DNA of 9,100 bases from NCBI GenBank assembly GCA_016926315.1, contig JAFGOU010000232.1:1-9100 (forward strand). Reading direction: 5' to 3'. The notes under the pieces are model-generated. The model did no database searches. It saw only the letters and a program-made list of their open reading frames with translations, and was not told where the DNA came from. Positions 1-6,188 of the stretch are shown in pieces (the stretch's first letter is position 1; every line of letters begins with the position of its first letter). The position numbers were made by a program, and so were the translations under genes. Origin of the DNA: Chitinispirillaceae bacterium (lineage in GTDB: Bacteria > Fibrobacterota > Chitinivibrionia > Chitinivibrionales > Chitinispirillaceae).

Positions 1-22
1 AGAAAAAATTGGTTGTTCGCAT
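1..22 (-). CDS. Start of an unidentified gene, truncated by the window edge
   Basis: Only the first seven codons are visible (MRTTNFF). The start is supported by a good Shine-Dalgarno run, AAAGGAG on the minus strand at 30-36, placed 7 nt before the ATG at 22. A second in-frame ATG at 28 lies only 1 nt from that run and is too close to be the start. The gene would follow the 39-aa ORF and the large exported protein on the same strand, so it may be a further member of that operon. Nothing can be said about function. Confidence 0.45.
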
Positions 23-77
23 GGTCATGCTCCTTTGTTAATTGGTGATCTTCAATTTCTTCACGGCAGGTCCCCGG

Positions 78-197
78 TCAGCCGGTCAACCCGGCGGTCA
101 TGACCTCTGCCGCGGTCGCAGCGACACGCGTCGTAGCAGCGGAGTTAATCGCGTAAACCGCCGTCAGAAAAAGCGCTGTCGGAATGGTTCGTATCAT
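78..197 (-). CDS. Possible 39-aa secreted small protein
   Basis: This short ORF starts with ATG at 197, preceded by a clear purine-rich ribosome binding site (AAAGGGAGAG) almost adjacent to the start. The product begins MIRTIPTALFLTAVYAINSA, which resembles a short Sec signal: Arg3, then a hydrophobic run to about residue 16. The remainder is Ala/Thr-rich and ends ...VMTAGLTG. It lies 36 nt after the stop of the 724-aa exported protein on the same strand, and about 55 nt before the next likely start, so it fits inside an operon. No family is recognised. It could be a genuine small exported peptide, a leader controlling the next gene, or chance. The ribosome binding site and signal-like N-terminus are the only arguments for it. 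Confidence 0.42.
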   Translation of the reverse strand: MIRTIPTALFLTAVYAINSAATTRVAATAAEVMTAGLTG

Positions 198-233
198 CTC
201 TCCCTTTCAATCGTATAGTACCGTGACTGCCGC

Positions 234-2408
234 TTATCGCACCTTCTGGATCTGCACAAACCGCTGGCCGCTCTTCTGGTTTTCGCTGCACAGCCTGATC
301 CAGCCGGGGCTGCGGACCCGGTTTTCCACCCGTACTTCGTCGACCAAGCCGTCAAACCATTGTGACTGATCGTCGGACTGACGACCGATAACCAGGTCGT
401 AATAGTTGTTCGAAATCGAGGCGCTTACCCCCGCGGCAGCGGCCGTACTGTCGGCCAGCACTCCGTTGACATACAGGTATTGGCGCATCCCCTTGCGGAC
501 GCCGGTCAGATGGGTCCATACATTGACCGTGGCGGCCGACGTGGTGGTGGTGTCGACCCCGTATCCCCGCAGCCCCCCGTAAAACTCCCACTGGTTCTGG
601 TCGTTCACCATCAGCCCGAACTGCGCACTCCCCTTGGAAACGATCACCCGGTTGTCGCGCTGCGTGTTGCGCGAATAGACCCACGCCGATACGGTATAGA
701 AGCTGTCGGCCTGCACGTCGAGCCGGGTGTTTCTTGCGTTCAGCACGGACACGCACCGGGAGGAGCCGTCAAAATCGAGTCCCCGCCCCGCAACGCCGGG
801 GACGTCCGAAGAGCCGTCCATCTCCACCGGTGTGCCGACAAAGTTGTTTGCCGTGGCGTCGCGCTTGTTGTCACCGCCCGCCTCGCCGAAATGCCAGACC
901 CCCTGGAATCCGTGCGCTGTGTCGAATACCCGGGCCGGGCTGGACGTTTTCTTTGCCGCAGGATTCCCCCAGAGCATCCTGAGACTCTGGGCCGAGGAGT
1001 TGCCCCGCACCGTATCGACACTCACCCATACCGCGGCGGTCGCGGTCGCGCTGTCCCAGTATTCGATTTCAAACGGTACCGGCGAGTTGTCGGTGCGCAC
1101 GAAACGAAGGTCCTCGCCCTCGCGGCGCGCCTGGCTGAAATCAAGTTCCGCGGAGGTCAATCTGACCAGCACGGGAAAACCAAAAACCGTTTCGGTGACG
1201 TTCGCCCCTGCAGCGGTCGTGTTTAAGGTCACCCGCGCCTCGCGCTGCCATGCCGTGTACGGGTCGAGCACGAAGAGCCCTGCCGAATCGATCACCACGT
1301 TCGTGAATAACACGATGGCGGGATCGGAAGCGTCGCTCTGGTAAACGATGTTCGGATACGTTCCCTGGGCAAGCGAGTCAAACCGGACGCTCGTTGCGCC
1401 GGCAGCGCTCCGGACCGACGACAAGGTTCCGGGCATGTACACGAATCCGGCAGCGGATTGCAGGCTGTCGGGAAGCGGTACGATGATGGTCGCGGTGCCC
1501 TTGATCGTAACATCGGTAAAAGCAATTGATTTTCGCGAGTCTATCGTCACCCCGGGGTAGATGATTTTTGCACCCCTGGCCGCGAAAAGCGTGTACGACC
1601 CCTGGTCGATATTATACATATGGTATACGCCATCCACGCCGGTCGCTGCGCGCAGTTTGCCGGGCAACGCACCTTCGAACGCCGGGTTGTAACCGGAGGG
1701 GATAAGGGTCACCATCGCGCCGGAAACCGTCTGTACCGATTCGAAAATCCTGCCCGAAACTTCATTATAGGGATTGAGCGTGATCGTATCGGCCGATACG
1801 ATCTTGACGCCGGTAAAAAGGACCGTGGGCGCGTCGCTCTTCTCCACCCTGAACCTGATACTCGCCAGGACCCCCTGGGGAACCGCGGGAAGGTCGACGA
1901 CGCTGCCCGAACCGGTAGTTTCGATGGAGAGCATGGTGCCGGGAACCGACAACCGCCCTTGAACACCCGCCAGACTGTCGGGCAGGAGGACCCTGATGAA
2001 CGCCGGCGCCTTGAGCGCCTCGTCATGCACCCGGGTTTCTTTCTTATCAACCGCAACGACATTGCCGACAAGCACCTGCTCGTCGCCAGGCTGGTTTCTT
2101 GCCCACAGATTGTAGCTTCCGGCGTCGACGCTGTCGAAATGGTAATTCCCCTGAAGGTCGGTCGTATCGTACTGATTCTCCGGCAGCGGTCCGTCGAAGG
2201 CGGGATCGTACCCGGTGTCGATGAGCGCGACGATCGCGTCGGCAGCGCTCTCCCCTGTCGCTGCAACCATGCGCCCGCTTATTTCGGTGTCGGACCCGCC
2301 GCCGGTAAGCGGCGCCTGTATGCAACCCCACTGCCCGAACGCAACCAGGAAGACGGCGATTATTGCTGCGGCACTGCGCGGGATATCGGTTTTATCTCTT
2401 TTCATCAT
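234..2408 (-). CDS. Exported DUF2341/LamG surface protein with duplicated N-terminal module
   Basis: The predicted 724-aa exported protein probably acts at the cell surface in adhesion or glycan binding; no catalytic domain is evident. The N-terminus (Lys3-Arg4, hydrophobic residues 12-24) is a signal sequence. Cys29 follows Gly28, but the box QWGC is not a canonical lipobox, so lipoprotein status is uncertain. Residues 42-215 and 217-386 are two diverged copies of one module of the carboxypeptidase-regulatory-like beta type. Matching landmarks are TGYDPAFDG/SGYNPAFEG, LPDSLAG/LPDSLQS and VLFTGVKI/VLFTNVVI. Residues about 405-490 match DUF2341 (FPVLVRL...LRFVR...FEIEYWD...LRMLWGN). Residues about 500-700 match a LamG/concanavalin A-like fold (GVWHFGE, LDFDGSS, YTVSAWVY, YLYVNG, GLVDEVRV). 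The ATG at 2408 has GGAG 5 nt upstream, and ATG 2405 (spacing 8) is equally possible. Either start lies inside the end of the regulator gene (17-nt overlap from 2408), implying translational coupling. Confidence 0.9.
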   Translation of the reverse strand: MMKRDKTDIPRSAAAIIAVFLVAFGQWGCIQAPLTGGGSDTEISGRMVAATGESAADAIVALIDTGYDPAFDGPLPENQYDTTDLQGNYHFDSVDAGSYNLWARNQPGDEQVLVGNVVAVDKKETRVHDEALKAPAFIRVLLPDSLAGVQGRLSVPGTMLSIETTGSGSVVDLPAVPQGVLASIRFRVEKSDAPTVLFTGVKIVSADTITLNPYNEVSGRIFESVQTVSGAMVTLIPSGYNPAFEGALPGKLRAATGVDGVYHMYNIDQGSYTLFAARGAKIIYPGVTIDSRKSIAFTDVTIKGTATIIVPLPDSLQSAAGFVYMPGTLSSVRSAAGATSVRFDSLAQGTYPNIVYQSDASDPAIVLFTNVVIDSAGLFVLDPYTAWQREARVTLNTTAAGANVTETVFGFPVLVRLTSAELDFSQARREGEDLRFVRTDNSPVPFEIEYWDSATATAAVWVSVDTVRGNSSAQSLRMLWGNPAAKKTSSPARVFDTAHGFQGVWHFGEAGGDNKRDATANNFVGTPVEMDGSSDVPGVAGRGLDFDGSSRCVSVLNARNTRLDVQADSFYTVSAWVYSRNTQRDNRVIVSKGSAQFGLMVNDQNQWEFYGGLRGYGVDTTTTSAATVNVWTHLTGVRKGMRQYLYVNGVLADSTAAAAGVSASISNNYYDLVIGRQSDDQSQWFDGLVDEVRVENRVRSPGWIRLCSENQKSGQRFVQIQKVR

Positions 2409-3231
2409 CAATGCTCCGCGTCGCCGGGAAAAGGTTGAACGTAAACTGGTACACACGGTCAGGCTCGTTATCGAGTTTGGCGATTTCGAGAAGCTCCTTC
2501 CTGAATTCGCGGGTCTTCATTTTGAACAGTTCAAACGTCGCCTTTGAAATACTGAACGTGGTGGAAGCGCTCAGCCGCTCGCTGCGCGGCACTTCGTCAA
2601 ACGATTTGCGCGACAGATCGAGCATTTCGAGCTGGAACTTTTCTATGACGAACGCGTCATGGCCCGCGGGTTTTACGCCGATCACCGCATCGGTCTGATG
2701 ATACAGGCCGTTTTCGTCGCGTTCGAGAAGACCGATCCGCTCAAGCAGGTCGATGGACGCCTGGGCCTCTTTTGCGCCGATGGCCGGCACCAGATACGAA
2801 CCGAGAACAGCGTAATCGTCCTTGAAATCGATCATGCAGGCGATCTCCCTGACGATGCTGTGATACCACTTTGAATAAAACTCGTACTGGTCCTTGTCGA
2901 TGGTCTTGATATCAAGCGGCTTGCGGCACTCGACGATCCGCGAATAGTACATCGCCTTTTCCGCGATGGTTTTCCCCTGGTTGAAAAACACCAGATTCTC
3001 GAAGTAATCGTTCTCCTCTTTCGAGTGGCCGATGGTCGAGGAGATCTTTTCGATGCTGCTTTTGGTAAGGTTGCGCTTTCCCTCGATGACATAATAAAGG
3101 AAGGCTGAGGCGTTGATTCCGGCCTTTTTGCTAAAATAACGATAGGAGAAGTACTTTTTGGTACTCTTCTGCTCATTGTAATAGTCTTTCAGATAGAGCC
3201 GGTAGTTCTGATATTCAAATATATTGATCAT
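2392..3231 (-). CDS. TIGR02147 (Fsuc_second) family putative transcriptional regulator
   Basis: The 279-aa product has the hallmarks of TIGR02147/DUF4423, a family whose members are generally regarded as regulators. These are the opening MINIFEYQNYRLYLKDYYNE, an N-terminal helix-turn-helix-like segment (about residues 28-70, FSYRYFSKKAGINASAF...SIEKISSTIG), an EEND-YFENLV-F helix, and the closing YQFTFNLFPAT. A middle segment (about 115-180) resembles a winged-helix or effector region (KWYHSIVREI, LLERIGLLERDENGLYHQTD). I chose ATG 3231 because family members start at the IFEY motif. The upstream ATG at 3279 lies inside the promoter-like AT-rich stretch and has no ribosome binding site. The site for 3231 is itself poor: GGGGGGA lies 13 nt away and GAGGAGG 23 nt away. 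The gene end overlaps the exported-protein start, so the two are almost certainly co-expressed. Binding to the dyad at 3325-3342 is inferred only. Confidence 0.93.
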   Translation of the reverse strand: MINIFEYQNYRLYLKDYYNEQKSTKKYFSYRYFSKKAGINASAFLYYVIEGKRNLTKSSIEKISSTIGHSKEENDYFENLVFFNQGKTIAEKAMYYSRIVECRKPLDIKTIDKDQYEFYSKWYHSIVREIACMIDFKDDYAVLGSYLVPAIGAKEAQASIDLLERIGLLERDENGLYHQTDAVIGVKPAGHDAFVIEKFQLEMLDLSRKSFDEVPRSERLSASTTFSISKATFELFKMKTREFRKELLEIAKLDNEPDRVYQFTFNLFPATRSIDDEKR

Positions 3232-3271
3232 AATTGGTACAGGTCCCCCCAGACCCTCCTCAATAGCGTTT

Positions 3272-3278
3272 GTGAACA
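3272..3278. promoter_or_regulatory. Extra GTGAACA half-site at the promoter
   Basis: This is a 7/7 copy of the second arm of the dyad at 3325-3342. It abuts the -10-like hexamers at about +1 of the inferred start site. A protein bound at both places could loop the DNA or block polymerase. A single 7-mer can recur by chance, so the spacing and position are the only supporting points. Confidence 0.3.
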
Positions 3279-3285
3279 TAATATA
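3278..3285 (-). promoter_or_regulatory. Possible -10 region for the regulator/exported-protein operon
   Basis: On the minus strand an AT-rich stretch reads GCTATATTATG. It offers two overlapping -10-like hexamers, TATATT (3285-3280) and TATTAT (3283-3278), each 5/6 to TATAAT. No good -35 lies 16-18 nt upstream, as expected of a promoter that needs an activator. Transcription would begin near 3272, giving a leader of about 40 nt to the ATG at 3231. The assignment rests on base pattern alone. Confidence 0.35.
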
Positions 3286-3324
3286 GCTATTTTTTATTAA
3301 TTTTGCTTGTTTTTCATAAAAGGA

Positions 3325-3342
3325 TGTTCACGCCAGTGAACA
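3325..3342. promoter_or_regulatory. Perfect inverted repeat TGTTCAC-N4-GTGAACA, candidate operator
   Basis: Two perfect 7-base arms are separated by GCCA. The site lies in the intergenic region upstream of the TIGR02147 gene, with its centre about 61 bp before the inferred transcription start, a position compatible with activation. The same half-site, GTGAACA in the same orientation, recurs at 3272-3278 right after the -10-like region, exactly 64 bp from the dyad's second arm (about six helical turns). Alternatively the dyad is a weak terminator for the nitrilase gene: on the minus strand the stem is followed by TCCTTTT. The symmetry is directly visible; the function is inferred. Confidence 0.5.
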
Positions 3343-3393
3343 ACAAAGGTAGTATTCAGGTAATTTATGAAATCACAATGCATTATTCTTTTG

Positions 3394-4200
3394 CTACTTC
3401 CCGAAAAGGTCCGATCTCCGGTTCCGAAGCAGGGGCAGTTTTTTTCGTATCGCTTCAATCATGCGCGGGTCGAGATCAGCAAAGACGATCTCTTCATCAT
3501 CACCCGCTTCAGCCATGATGTCTCCCCAGGGAGAAACCACCATGGAGTGGCCGTACGCCGCATAGCTGGCATCCGGATTCAACGCCTGCGATACCGCGGC
3601 AAGGAAAACCTGGTTTTCCATGGCGCGCGCCCGGAGCATGACCTGCCAGTGGGCCGGACCGGTGACCTGGTTGAAATTGGCCGGAACGATCAGAAGCTCC
3701 GCCCCCGCAAGCGCCAGGTTCAGGGCAGCCTCGGGAAAACGGATATCGTAGCAGATCAACATGCCGATCGTGCCAAGCCTGGATTTCGACACCGGAAAAT
3801 CGTTCCCTGCCGAGAACACCGCGGATTCCTGCACGTTTACCTTTTCATGGTACATTTCGAACAGGTGCGTTTTGCTGTAGGTCAGGATGACGGTACCCGA
3901 CGGGTCGATGAGAAATGCGGTATTGGTAAGACCCGGAGGGCTTTTGATCGCCAGGGAGCCGGTGCAGATAAAAACGCCGTCGTTACGCGCCGCAGCCTGA
4001 AACCGTGGCAGAAGGCCGCTCATGTCGCCAAGCTTTTTTATTTCAGCAAGTTCGTAGGGATGATAGAACATCTCCGGAAGGATGACAAGATCGCGTCCTT
4101 TGGCTGCAGCAGTGGAGATCATGTCGAACGCGCGTTCAATATTTCCGGCGCAGTCGCGGGAAGGACGGATTTGACAGAGTGCGAGGCGGATCGGATTCAT
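3394..4200 (-). CDS. Nitrilase-superfamily amidase, omega-amidase (Nit2/YafV) type
   Basis: This 268-aa cytoplasmic carbon-nitrogen hydrolase is full length for the family. The catalytic Glu-Lys-Cys triad is visible as E43 (LVILPEMF), K110 (YSKTHLF) and C150 (LICYDIRFPE). The additional conserved Glu is E119 (YHEKVNVQES). The stretches NFNQVTGPAHWQVMLRARA, ENQVFLAAVSQ, GHSMVVSPWG and the C-terminal RKKLPLLRNRRSDLF closely follow Nit2/YafV omega-amidases. Those enzymes hydrolyse alpha-ketoglutaramate or alpha-ketosuccinamate to the 2-oxoacid and ammonia, clearing the by-products of glutamine/asparagine transamination. A deaminated-glutathione amidase (Nit1) role is less likely but not excluded. 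ATG 4200 is the start because MNPIRLALCQI is the family N-terminus and a frame stop lies shortly upstream. No Shine-Dalgarno precedes it, so expression may rely on coupling to the short ORF that overlaps its start, or on leaderless initiation. Confidence 0.95.
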   Translation of the reverse strand: MNPIRLALCQIRPSRDCAGNIERAFDMISTAAAKGRDLVILPEMFYHPYELAEIKKLGDMSGLLPRFQAAARNDGVFICTGSLAIKSPPGLTNTAFLIDPSGTVILTYSKTHLFEMYHEKVNVQESAVFSAGNDFPVSKSRLGTIGMLICYDIRFPEAALNLALAGAELLIVPANFNQVTGPAHWQVMLRARAMENQVFLAAVSQALNPDASYAAYGHSMVVSPWGDIMAEAGDDEEIVFADLDPRMIEAIRKKLPLLRNRRSDLFGK

Positions 4201-4319
4201 GAAAAGAAAATAGTATGCGCCGGATGCTTCGCCGGTTTATGCACCATCGCCGTTCCGGCGGTGGGCGCGTTACCGTACCATCCAAAATTCATCCAGCACC
4301 GTTTGAAGCACAGATCCAT
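4197..4319 (-). CDS. Doubtful 40-aa leader ORF overlapping the amidase start
   Basis: From ATG 4319 an ORF of 40 codons (MDLCFKRCWMNFGWYGN...) ends with a TGA that overlaps the amidase ATG as ATGA. That arrangement is typical of translational coupling, and the amidase lacks its own ribosome binding site. Against it, the ORF has no convincing Shine-Dalgarno, no recognisable family and an odd composition rich in Trp, Cys and His. It may be chance. Confidence 0.2.
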   Translation of the reverse strand: MDLCFKRCWMNFGWYGNAPTAGTAMVHKPAKHPAHTIFFS

Positions 4320-4494
4320 TCTGACAAATCTACGGTAACCGCATATCACTGAACAGGCTGATTAATCTATCGGTGGCAGGTGTTGGCCTGTTTTCCAAAT
4401 AAATCAAAGTACCCGGCAGATCCCGGTTCTCCATTTCCCTTCGCACCACTCGTTAAATTAAGGTGCTGCGGACTTCGCCTGGTTGTTGACTTTT
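4201..4494. other. 294-nt gap between propeller gene and amidase
   Basis: Apart from the doubtful 40-aa ORF in its left half, no gene is supported here. No convincing promoter for the amidase was found on the minus strand. A 5-bp inverted repeat (GCACC ... GGTGC, 4452-4475 region) follows the propeller gene stop, but has a 14-nt loop and no T-run, so I do not call it a terminator. The segment from about 4340 to 4494 looks non-coding. Confidence 0.5.
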
Positions 4495-5922
4495 CTAAAA
4501 CAGTACCCCGATACTCAAATCATTGGTTACCCAAAACACGTATTTTGCTTCCAAATACTGGGTCTTGACTGTTGGATTAAATGGAAGGCAAGGGCCAAGT
4601 CCTGCATTAATGGTGATTGCTTTAAACAAACAAAACCGGTATCCAATTATACTTGATATGCCATATAGAACTTGAGTTTTGTCAGAAACCTGGCCAAGAC
4701 CAAGGACCCCTACATAGCCATAAGCATACATCCTGTTTTTAATCGTAGCCGGCGTATAGGTCGTTACTGCTGCTCCGTAATAAAATGTTTTTCCCGATCC
4801 AAGATGAATTTCCAGATGACCAAACTGCAGGCCTCCGCCAATTAAATACCCCATAGAGTTGCCCGCTCTAATCGAAAGAGATGCATTGCCCCTCTGTTTT
4901 TCAGTTGATGAGGTTGCCGAATATTCTTTGCCGGTTCTGGTATATGTTTCTTCGTTTCTATAAGAAGCAATGATTTTTTTTAAGGAGCGTTTAAAGACTC
5001 CGTTTTTGGTTCCTATCAGGACAAGAGTATCCGTGATTATCAAGGCATTGATTCCCGGGTATTCGGGTAATCCTTCATTTGATATTTTTTCCCAGGAATA
5101 CCCAACCATCCCCGAAAAGTAAACATCATATAGCGTACTAAATAAAAACCAGTCCTGTTCAATGGCCATGGAAGTAATGAATAAGTCTTTAAGTCCCATT
5201 GTTATTTGATTCCAATTATCACCGTCATCTGATGACGCGAAAATACCTTTCCCCCAAGTACCAGCAAAGATAGCCCCCCCATGCGCGGCAAACGTATAAA
5301 TACGCATTGACCTATCGTCCCAAAAATTTTTTAACCCGCTATTGATTTTCGACCAATGCAAGCAATCGTTGTAACTGCGGAATATGCCACCACCCCAGGT
5401 TCCGGCAAAAATGTTTGAGCCATTTTGAGTAATTGAATGAATCCATGTGGTATCCAACCCGGTAATACGTTGCGACCAACTTCGACCATCGTCCGATGAA
5501 ATAAGGACACCTTTGCTTCGGGTGCCTGCAAATATGTTATTTTCGTTTGCATATAAACATATTACCCTGCTATCAATAAAATCCGGCCGTGTCCAATTGT
5601 TACCGCCATCGCCAGATACGTAAATGCCATTGTCTTGGGTGCCGATAAAAATGTACGAGCCCTTTATCGCAATACTGTTTATGGATTTTCCGATAAAACT
5701 ATTATGTAATGGTGTCCATTTTTCTGCGTTATCAGTTGAAACAAAAACACCTGATTTGTATGTTCCAGCATAAATAGTGTTTCCTTGGGTGGAAAGGCAG
5801 CTAATCCCCATTCCTTCCATTCCACTTGTCTGTTCCCATTGCGAGCAGATCAGGTTTCGAAATGGTAAAAGGACGATGAAAAAGGCATAAACAGCCATCG
5901 AGAAATAGCTGTTTTTAGACAT
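4495..5922 (-). CDS. Exported Asp-box (BNR/sortilin-like) beta-propeller with C-terminal barrel-like segment
   Basis: The 475-aa predicted product begins with a signal peptide (hydrophobic residues 8-22, likely cleavage near 26-28). Residues 30-315 are a propeller built from repeats of about 40 residues, each IxAGT..GvF.S.D.G..W. Asp-box motifs S-x-D-x-G-x-x-W are intact at 103-110, 142-149 and 230-237, and degenerate at 62-69, 183-190 and 270-277. A seventh blade begins at VLIGTKNGVF. Residues about 345-475 alternate polar and hydrophobic residues with Gly/Tyr and end in ...SIGVLF. A terminal Phe is typical of outer-membrane beta-barrels, so a small barrel anchor is plausible. I chose ATG 5922 because AAGGA lies 10 nt upstream and the signal peptide follows directly; ATG 6018 has neither. 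The gene is visibly AT-richer than its neighbours and lies beside a transposase, suggesting acquisition. No enzymatic activity is claimed. Confidence 0.85.
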   Translation of the reverse strand: MSKNSYFSMAVYAFFIVLLPFRNLICSQWEQTSGMEGMGISCLSTQGNTIYAGTYKSGVFVSTDNAEKWTPLHNSFIGKSINSIAIKGSYIFIGTQDNGIYVSGDGGNNWTRPDFIDSRVICLYANENNIFAGTRSKGVLISSDDGRSWSQRITGLDTTWIHSITQNGSNIFAGTWGGGIFRSYNDCLHWSKINSGLKNFWDDRSMRIYTFAAHGGAIFAGTWGKGIFASSDDGDNWNQITMGLKDLFITSMAIEQDWFLFSTLYDVYFSGMVGYSWEKISNEGLPEYPGINALIITDTLVLIGTKNGVFKRSLKKIIASYRNEETYTRTGKEYSATSSTEKQRGNASLSIRAGNSMGYLIGGGLQFGHLEIHLGSGKTFYYGAAVTTYTPATIKNRMYAYGYVGVLGLGQVSDKTQVLYGISSIIGYRFCLFKAITINAGLGPCLPFNPTVKTQYLEAKYVFWVTNDLSIGVLF

Positions 5923-6026
5923 GATAGAGACATCCTTGGTAAACTGATAGATATTTTGATTTTTCTGAAACGGGCGTGTGTATACAAAAAGATTCTTTGC
6001 AGACACCCATTCTTTCAACTTCTTTC

Positions 6027-6056
6027 CCTGCCTGCGCCGAGACTTCGGCAGGCAGG
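6027..6056. repeat. REP-like bulged hairpin
   Basis: The arms CCTGCCT (6027-6033) and AGGCAGG (6050-6056) enclose GCCGA (6036-6040), loop GACT and TCGGC (6045-6049). This gives a 12-bp GC-rich stem with a 2-nt GC bulge on one side only. A bulged, GC-rich palindrome next to a RAYT gene is the standard form of a REP element. It lies 132 nt beyond the RAYT stop and between the predicted promoter and the start of the propeller gene. It would therefore be folded into that gene's mRNA leader. Only one copy is seen in this window, so repeat status in the genome is inferred. Confidence 0.72.
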
Positions 6057-6077
6057 CCGCTAACGCCAGCCACTTAT

Positions 6078-6094
6078 TTTACCCCTTCGGTAAA
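6078..6094. repeat. Small TTTACC/GGTAAA hairpin in the same leader
   Basis: Perfect 6-base arms TTTACC and GGTAAA enclose a 5-nt loop. The site lies 21 nt from the REP-like hairpin and just after the predicted start site of the propeller gene's transcript. It may stabilise the 5' end of that mRNA, or may be incidental. Confidence 0.35.
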
Positions 6095-6106
6095 GAAGAT
6101 AATACT

Positions 6107-6135
6107 ATTTTAATATAATTTGGCAGTTTTGTCAA
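6107..6135 (-). promoter_or_regulatory. Predicted sigma-70 promoter of the propeller gene
   Basis: On the minus strand a perfect -35 TTGACA (6135-6130) is followed after 17 nt by TAAAAT (6112-6107), which is 5/6 to the -10 consensus. Transcription would start near 6100, leaving a leader of about 175 nt before ATG 5922 that contains both hairpins. The promoter lies just outside the left inverted repeat of the RAYT cassette. Confidence 0.68.
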
Positions 6136-6154
6136 TGCGATAGGCCAAGACCAA

Positions 6155-6173
6155 AGGGCAGTGTCAATCATTA
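6155..6173 (+). repeat. Left inverted repeat of the RAYT cassette
   Basis: The plus strand reads AGGGCAGTGTCAATCATTA. Aligned to the opposite end in inverted orientation it gives 17 identical positions in 20 columns, with two mismatches and one gap. The AGGG end faces outward and the ATTA end faces the gene. Confidence 0.6.
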
Positions 6174-6188
6174 CCCTATCGAGTACTC

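Noticed and set aside
480..2438. Long plus-strand ORFs at 480-1226, 727-1344 and 1620-2438
   Set aside because: All lie antisense to the exported protein, whose frame shows domain structure and an internal duplication. None has a ribosome binding site or recognisable motif.
3232..3279. Upstream ATG at 3279 for the TIGR02147 gene
   Set aside because: It adds 16 residues absent from the family start, has no ribosome binding site and overlaps the promoter-like region and half-site.
3367..4338. 323-codon plus-strand ORF longer than the amidase gene it covers
   Set aside because: It is antisense to a clear full-length nitrilase with all catalytic residues. Its translation is rich in Arg, His and Gly with no family pattern, as expected for a shadow frame in GC-rich coding DNA.
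4370..4395. CAGG-loop-CCTG followed by TTTT on the plus strand as a terminator
   Set aside because: The stem is only 4 bp, and there is no plus-strand gene upstream for it to terminate.
5923..6018. Upstream ATG at 6018 for the propeller gene
   Set aside because: It would place 32 polar residues before the signal peptide and lacks a good Shine-Dalgarno, whereas ATG 5922 has AAGGA and is followed directly by the signal sequence.
6138..6181. CGATAGG ... CCTATCG inverted repeat beside the RAYT gene
   Set aside because: The arms are 7 bp with a 30-nt separation, and there is no matching copy on the other side of the gene. The longer repeats at 6155 and 7173 explain the boundaries better.
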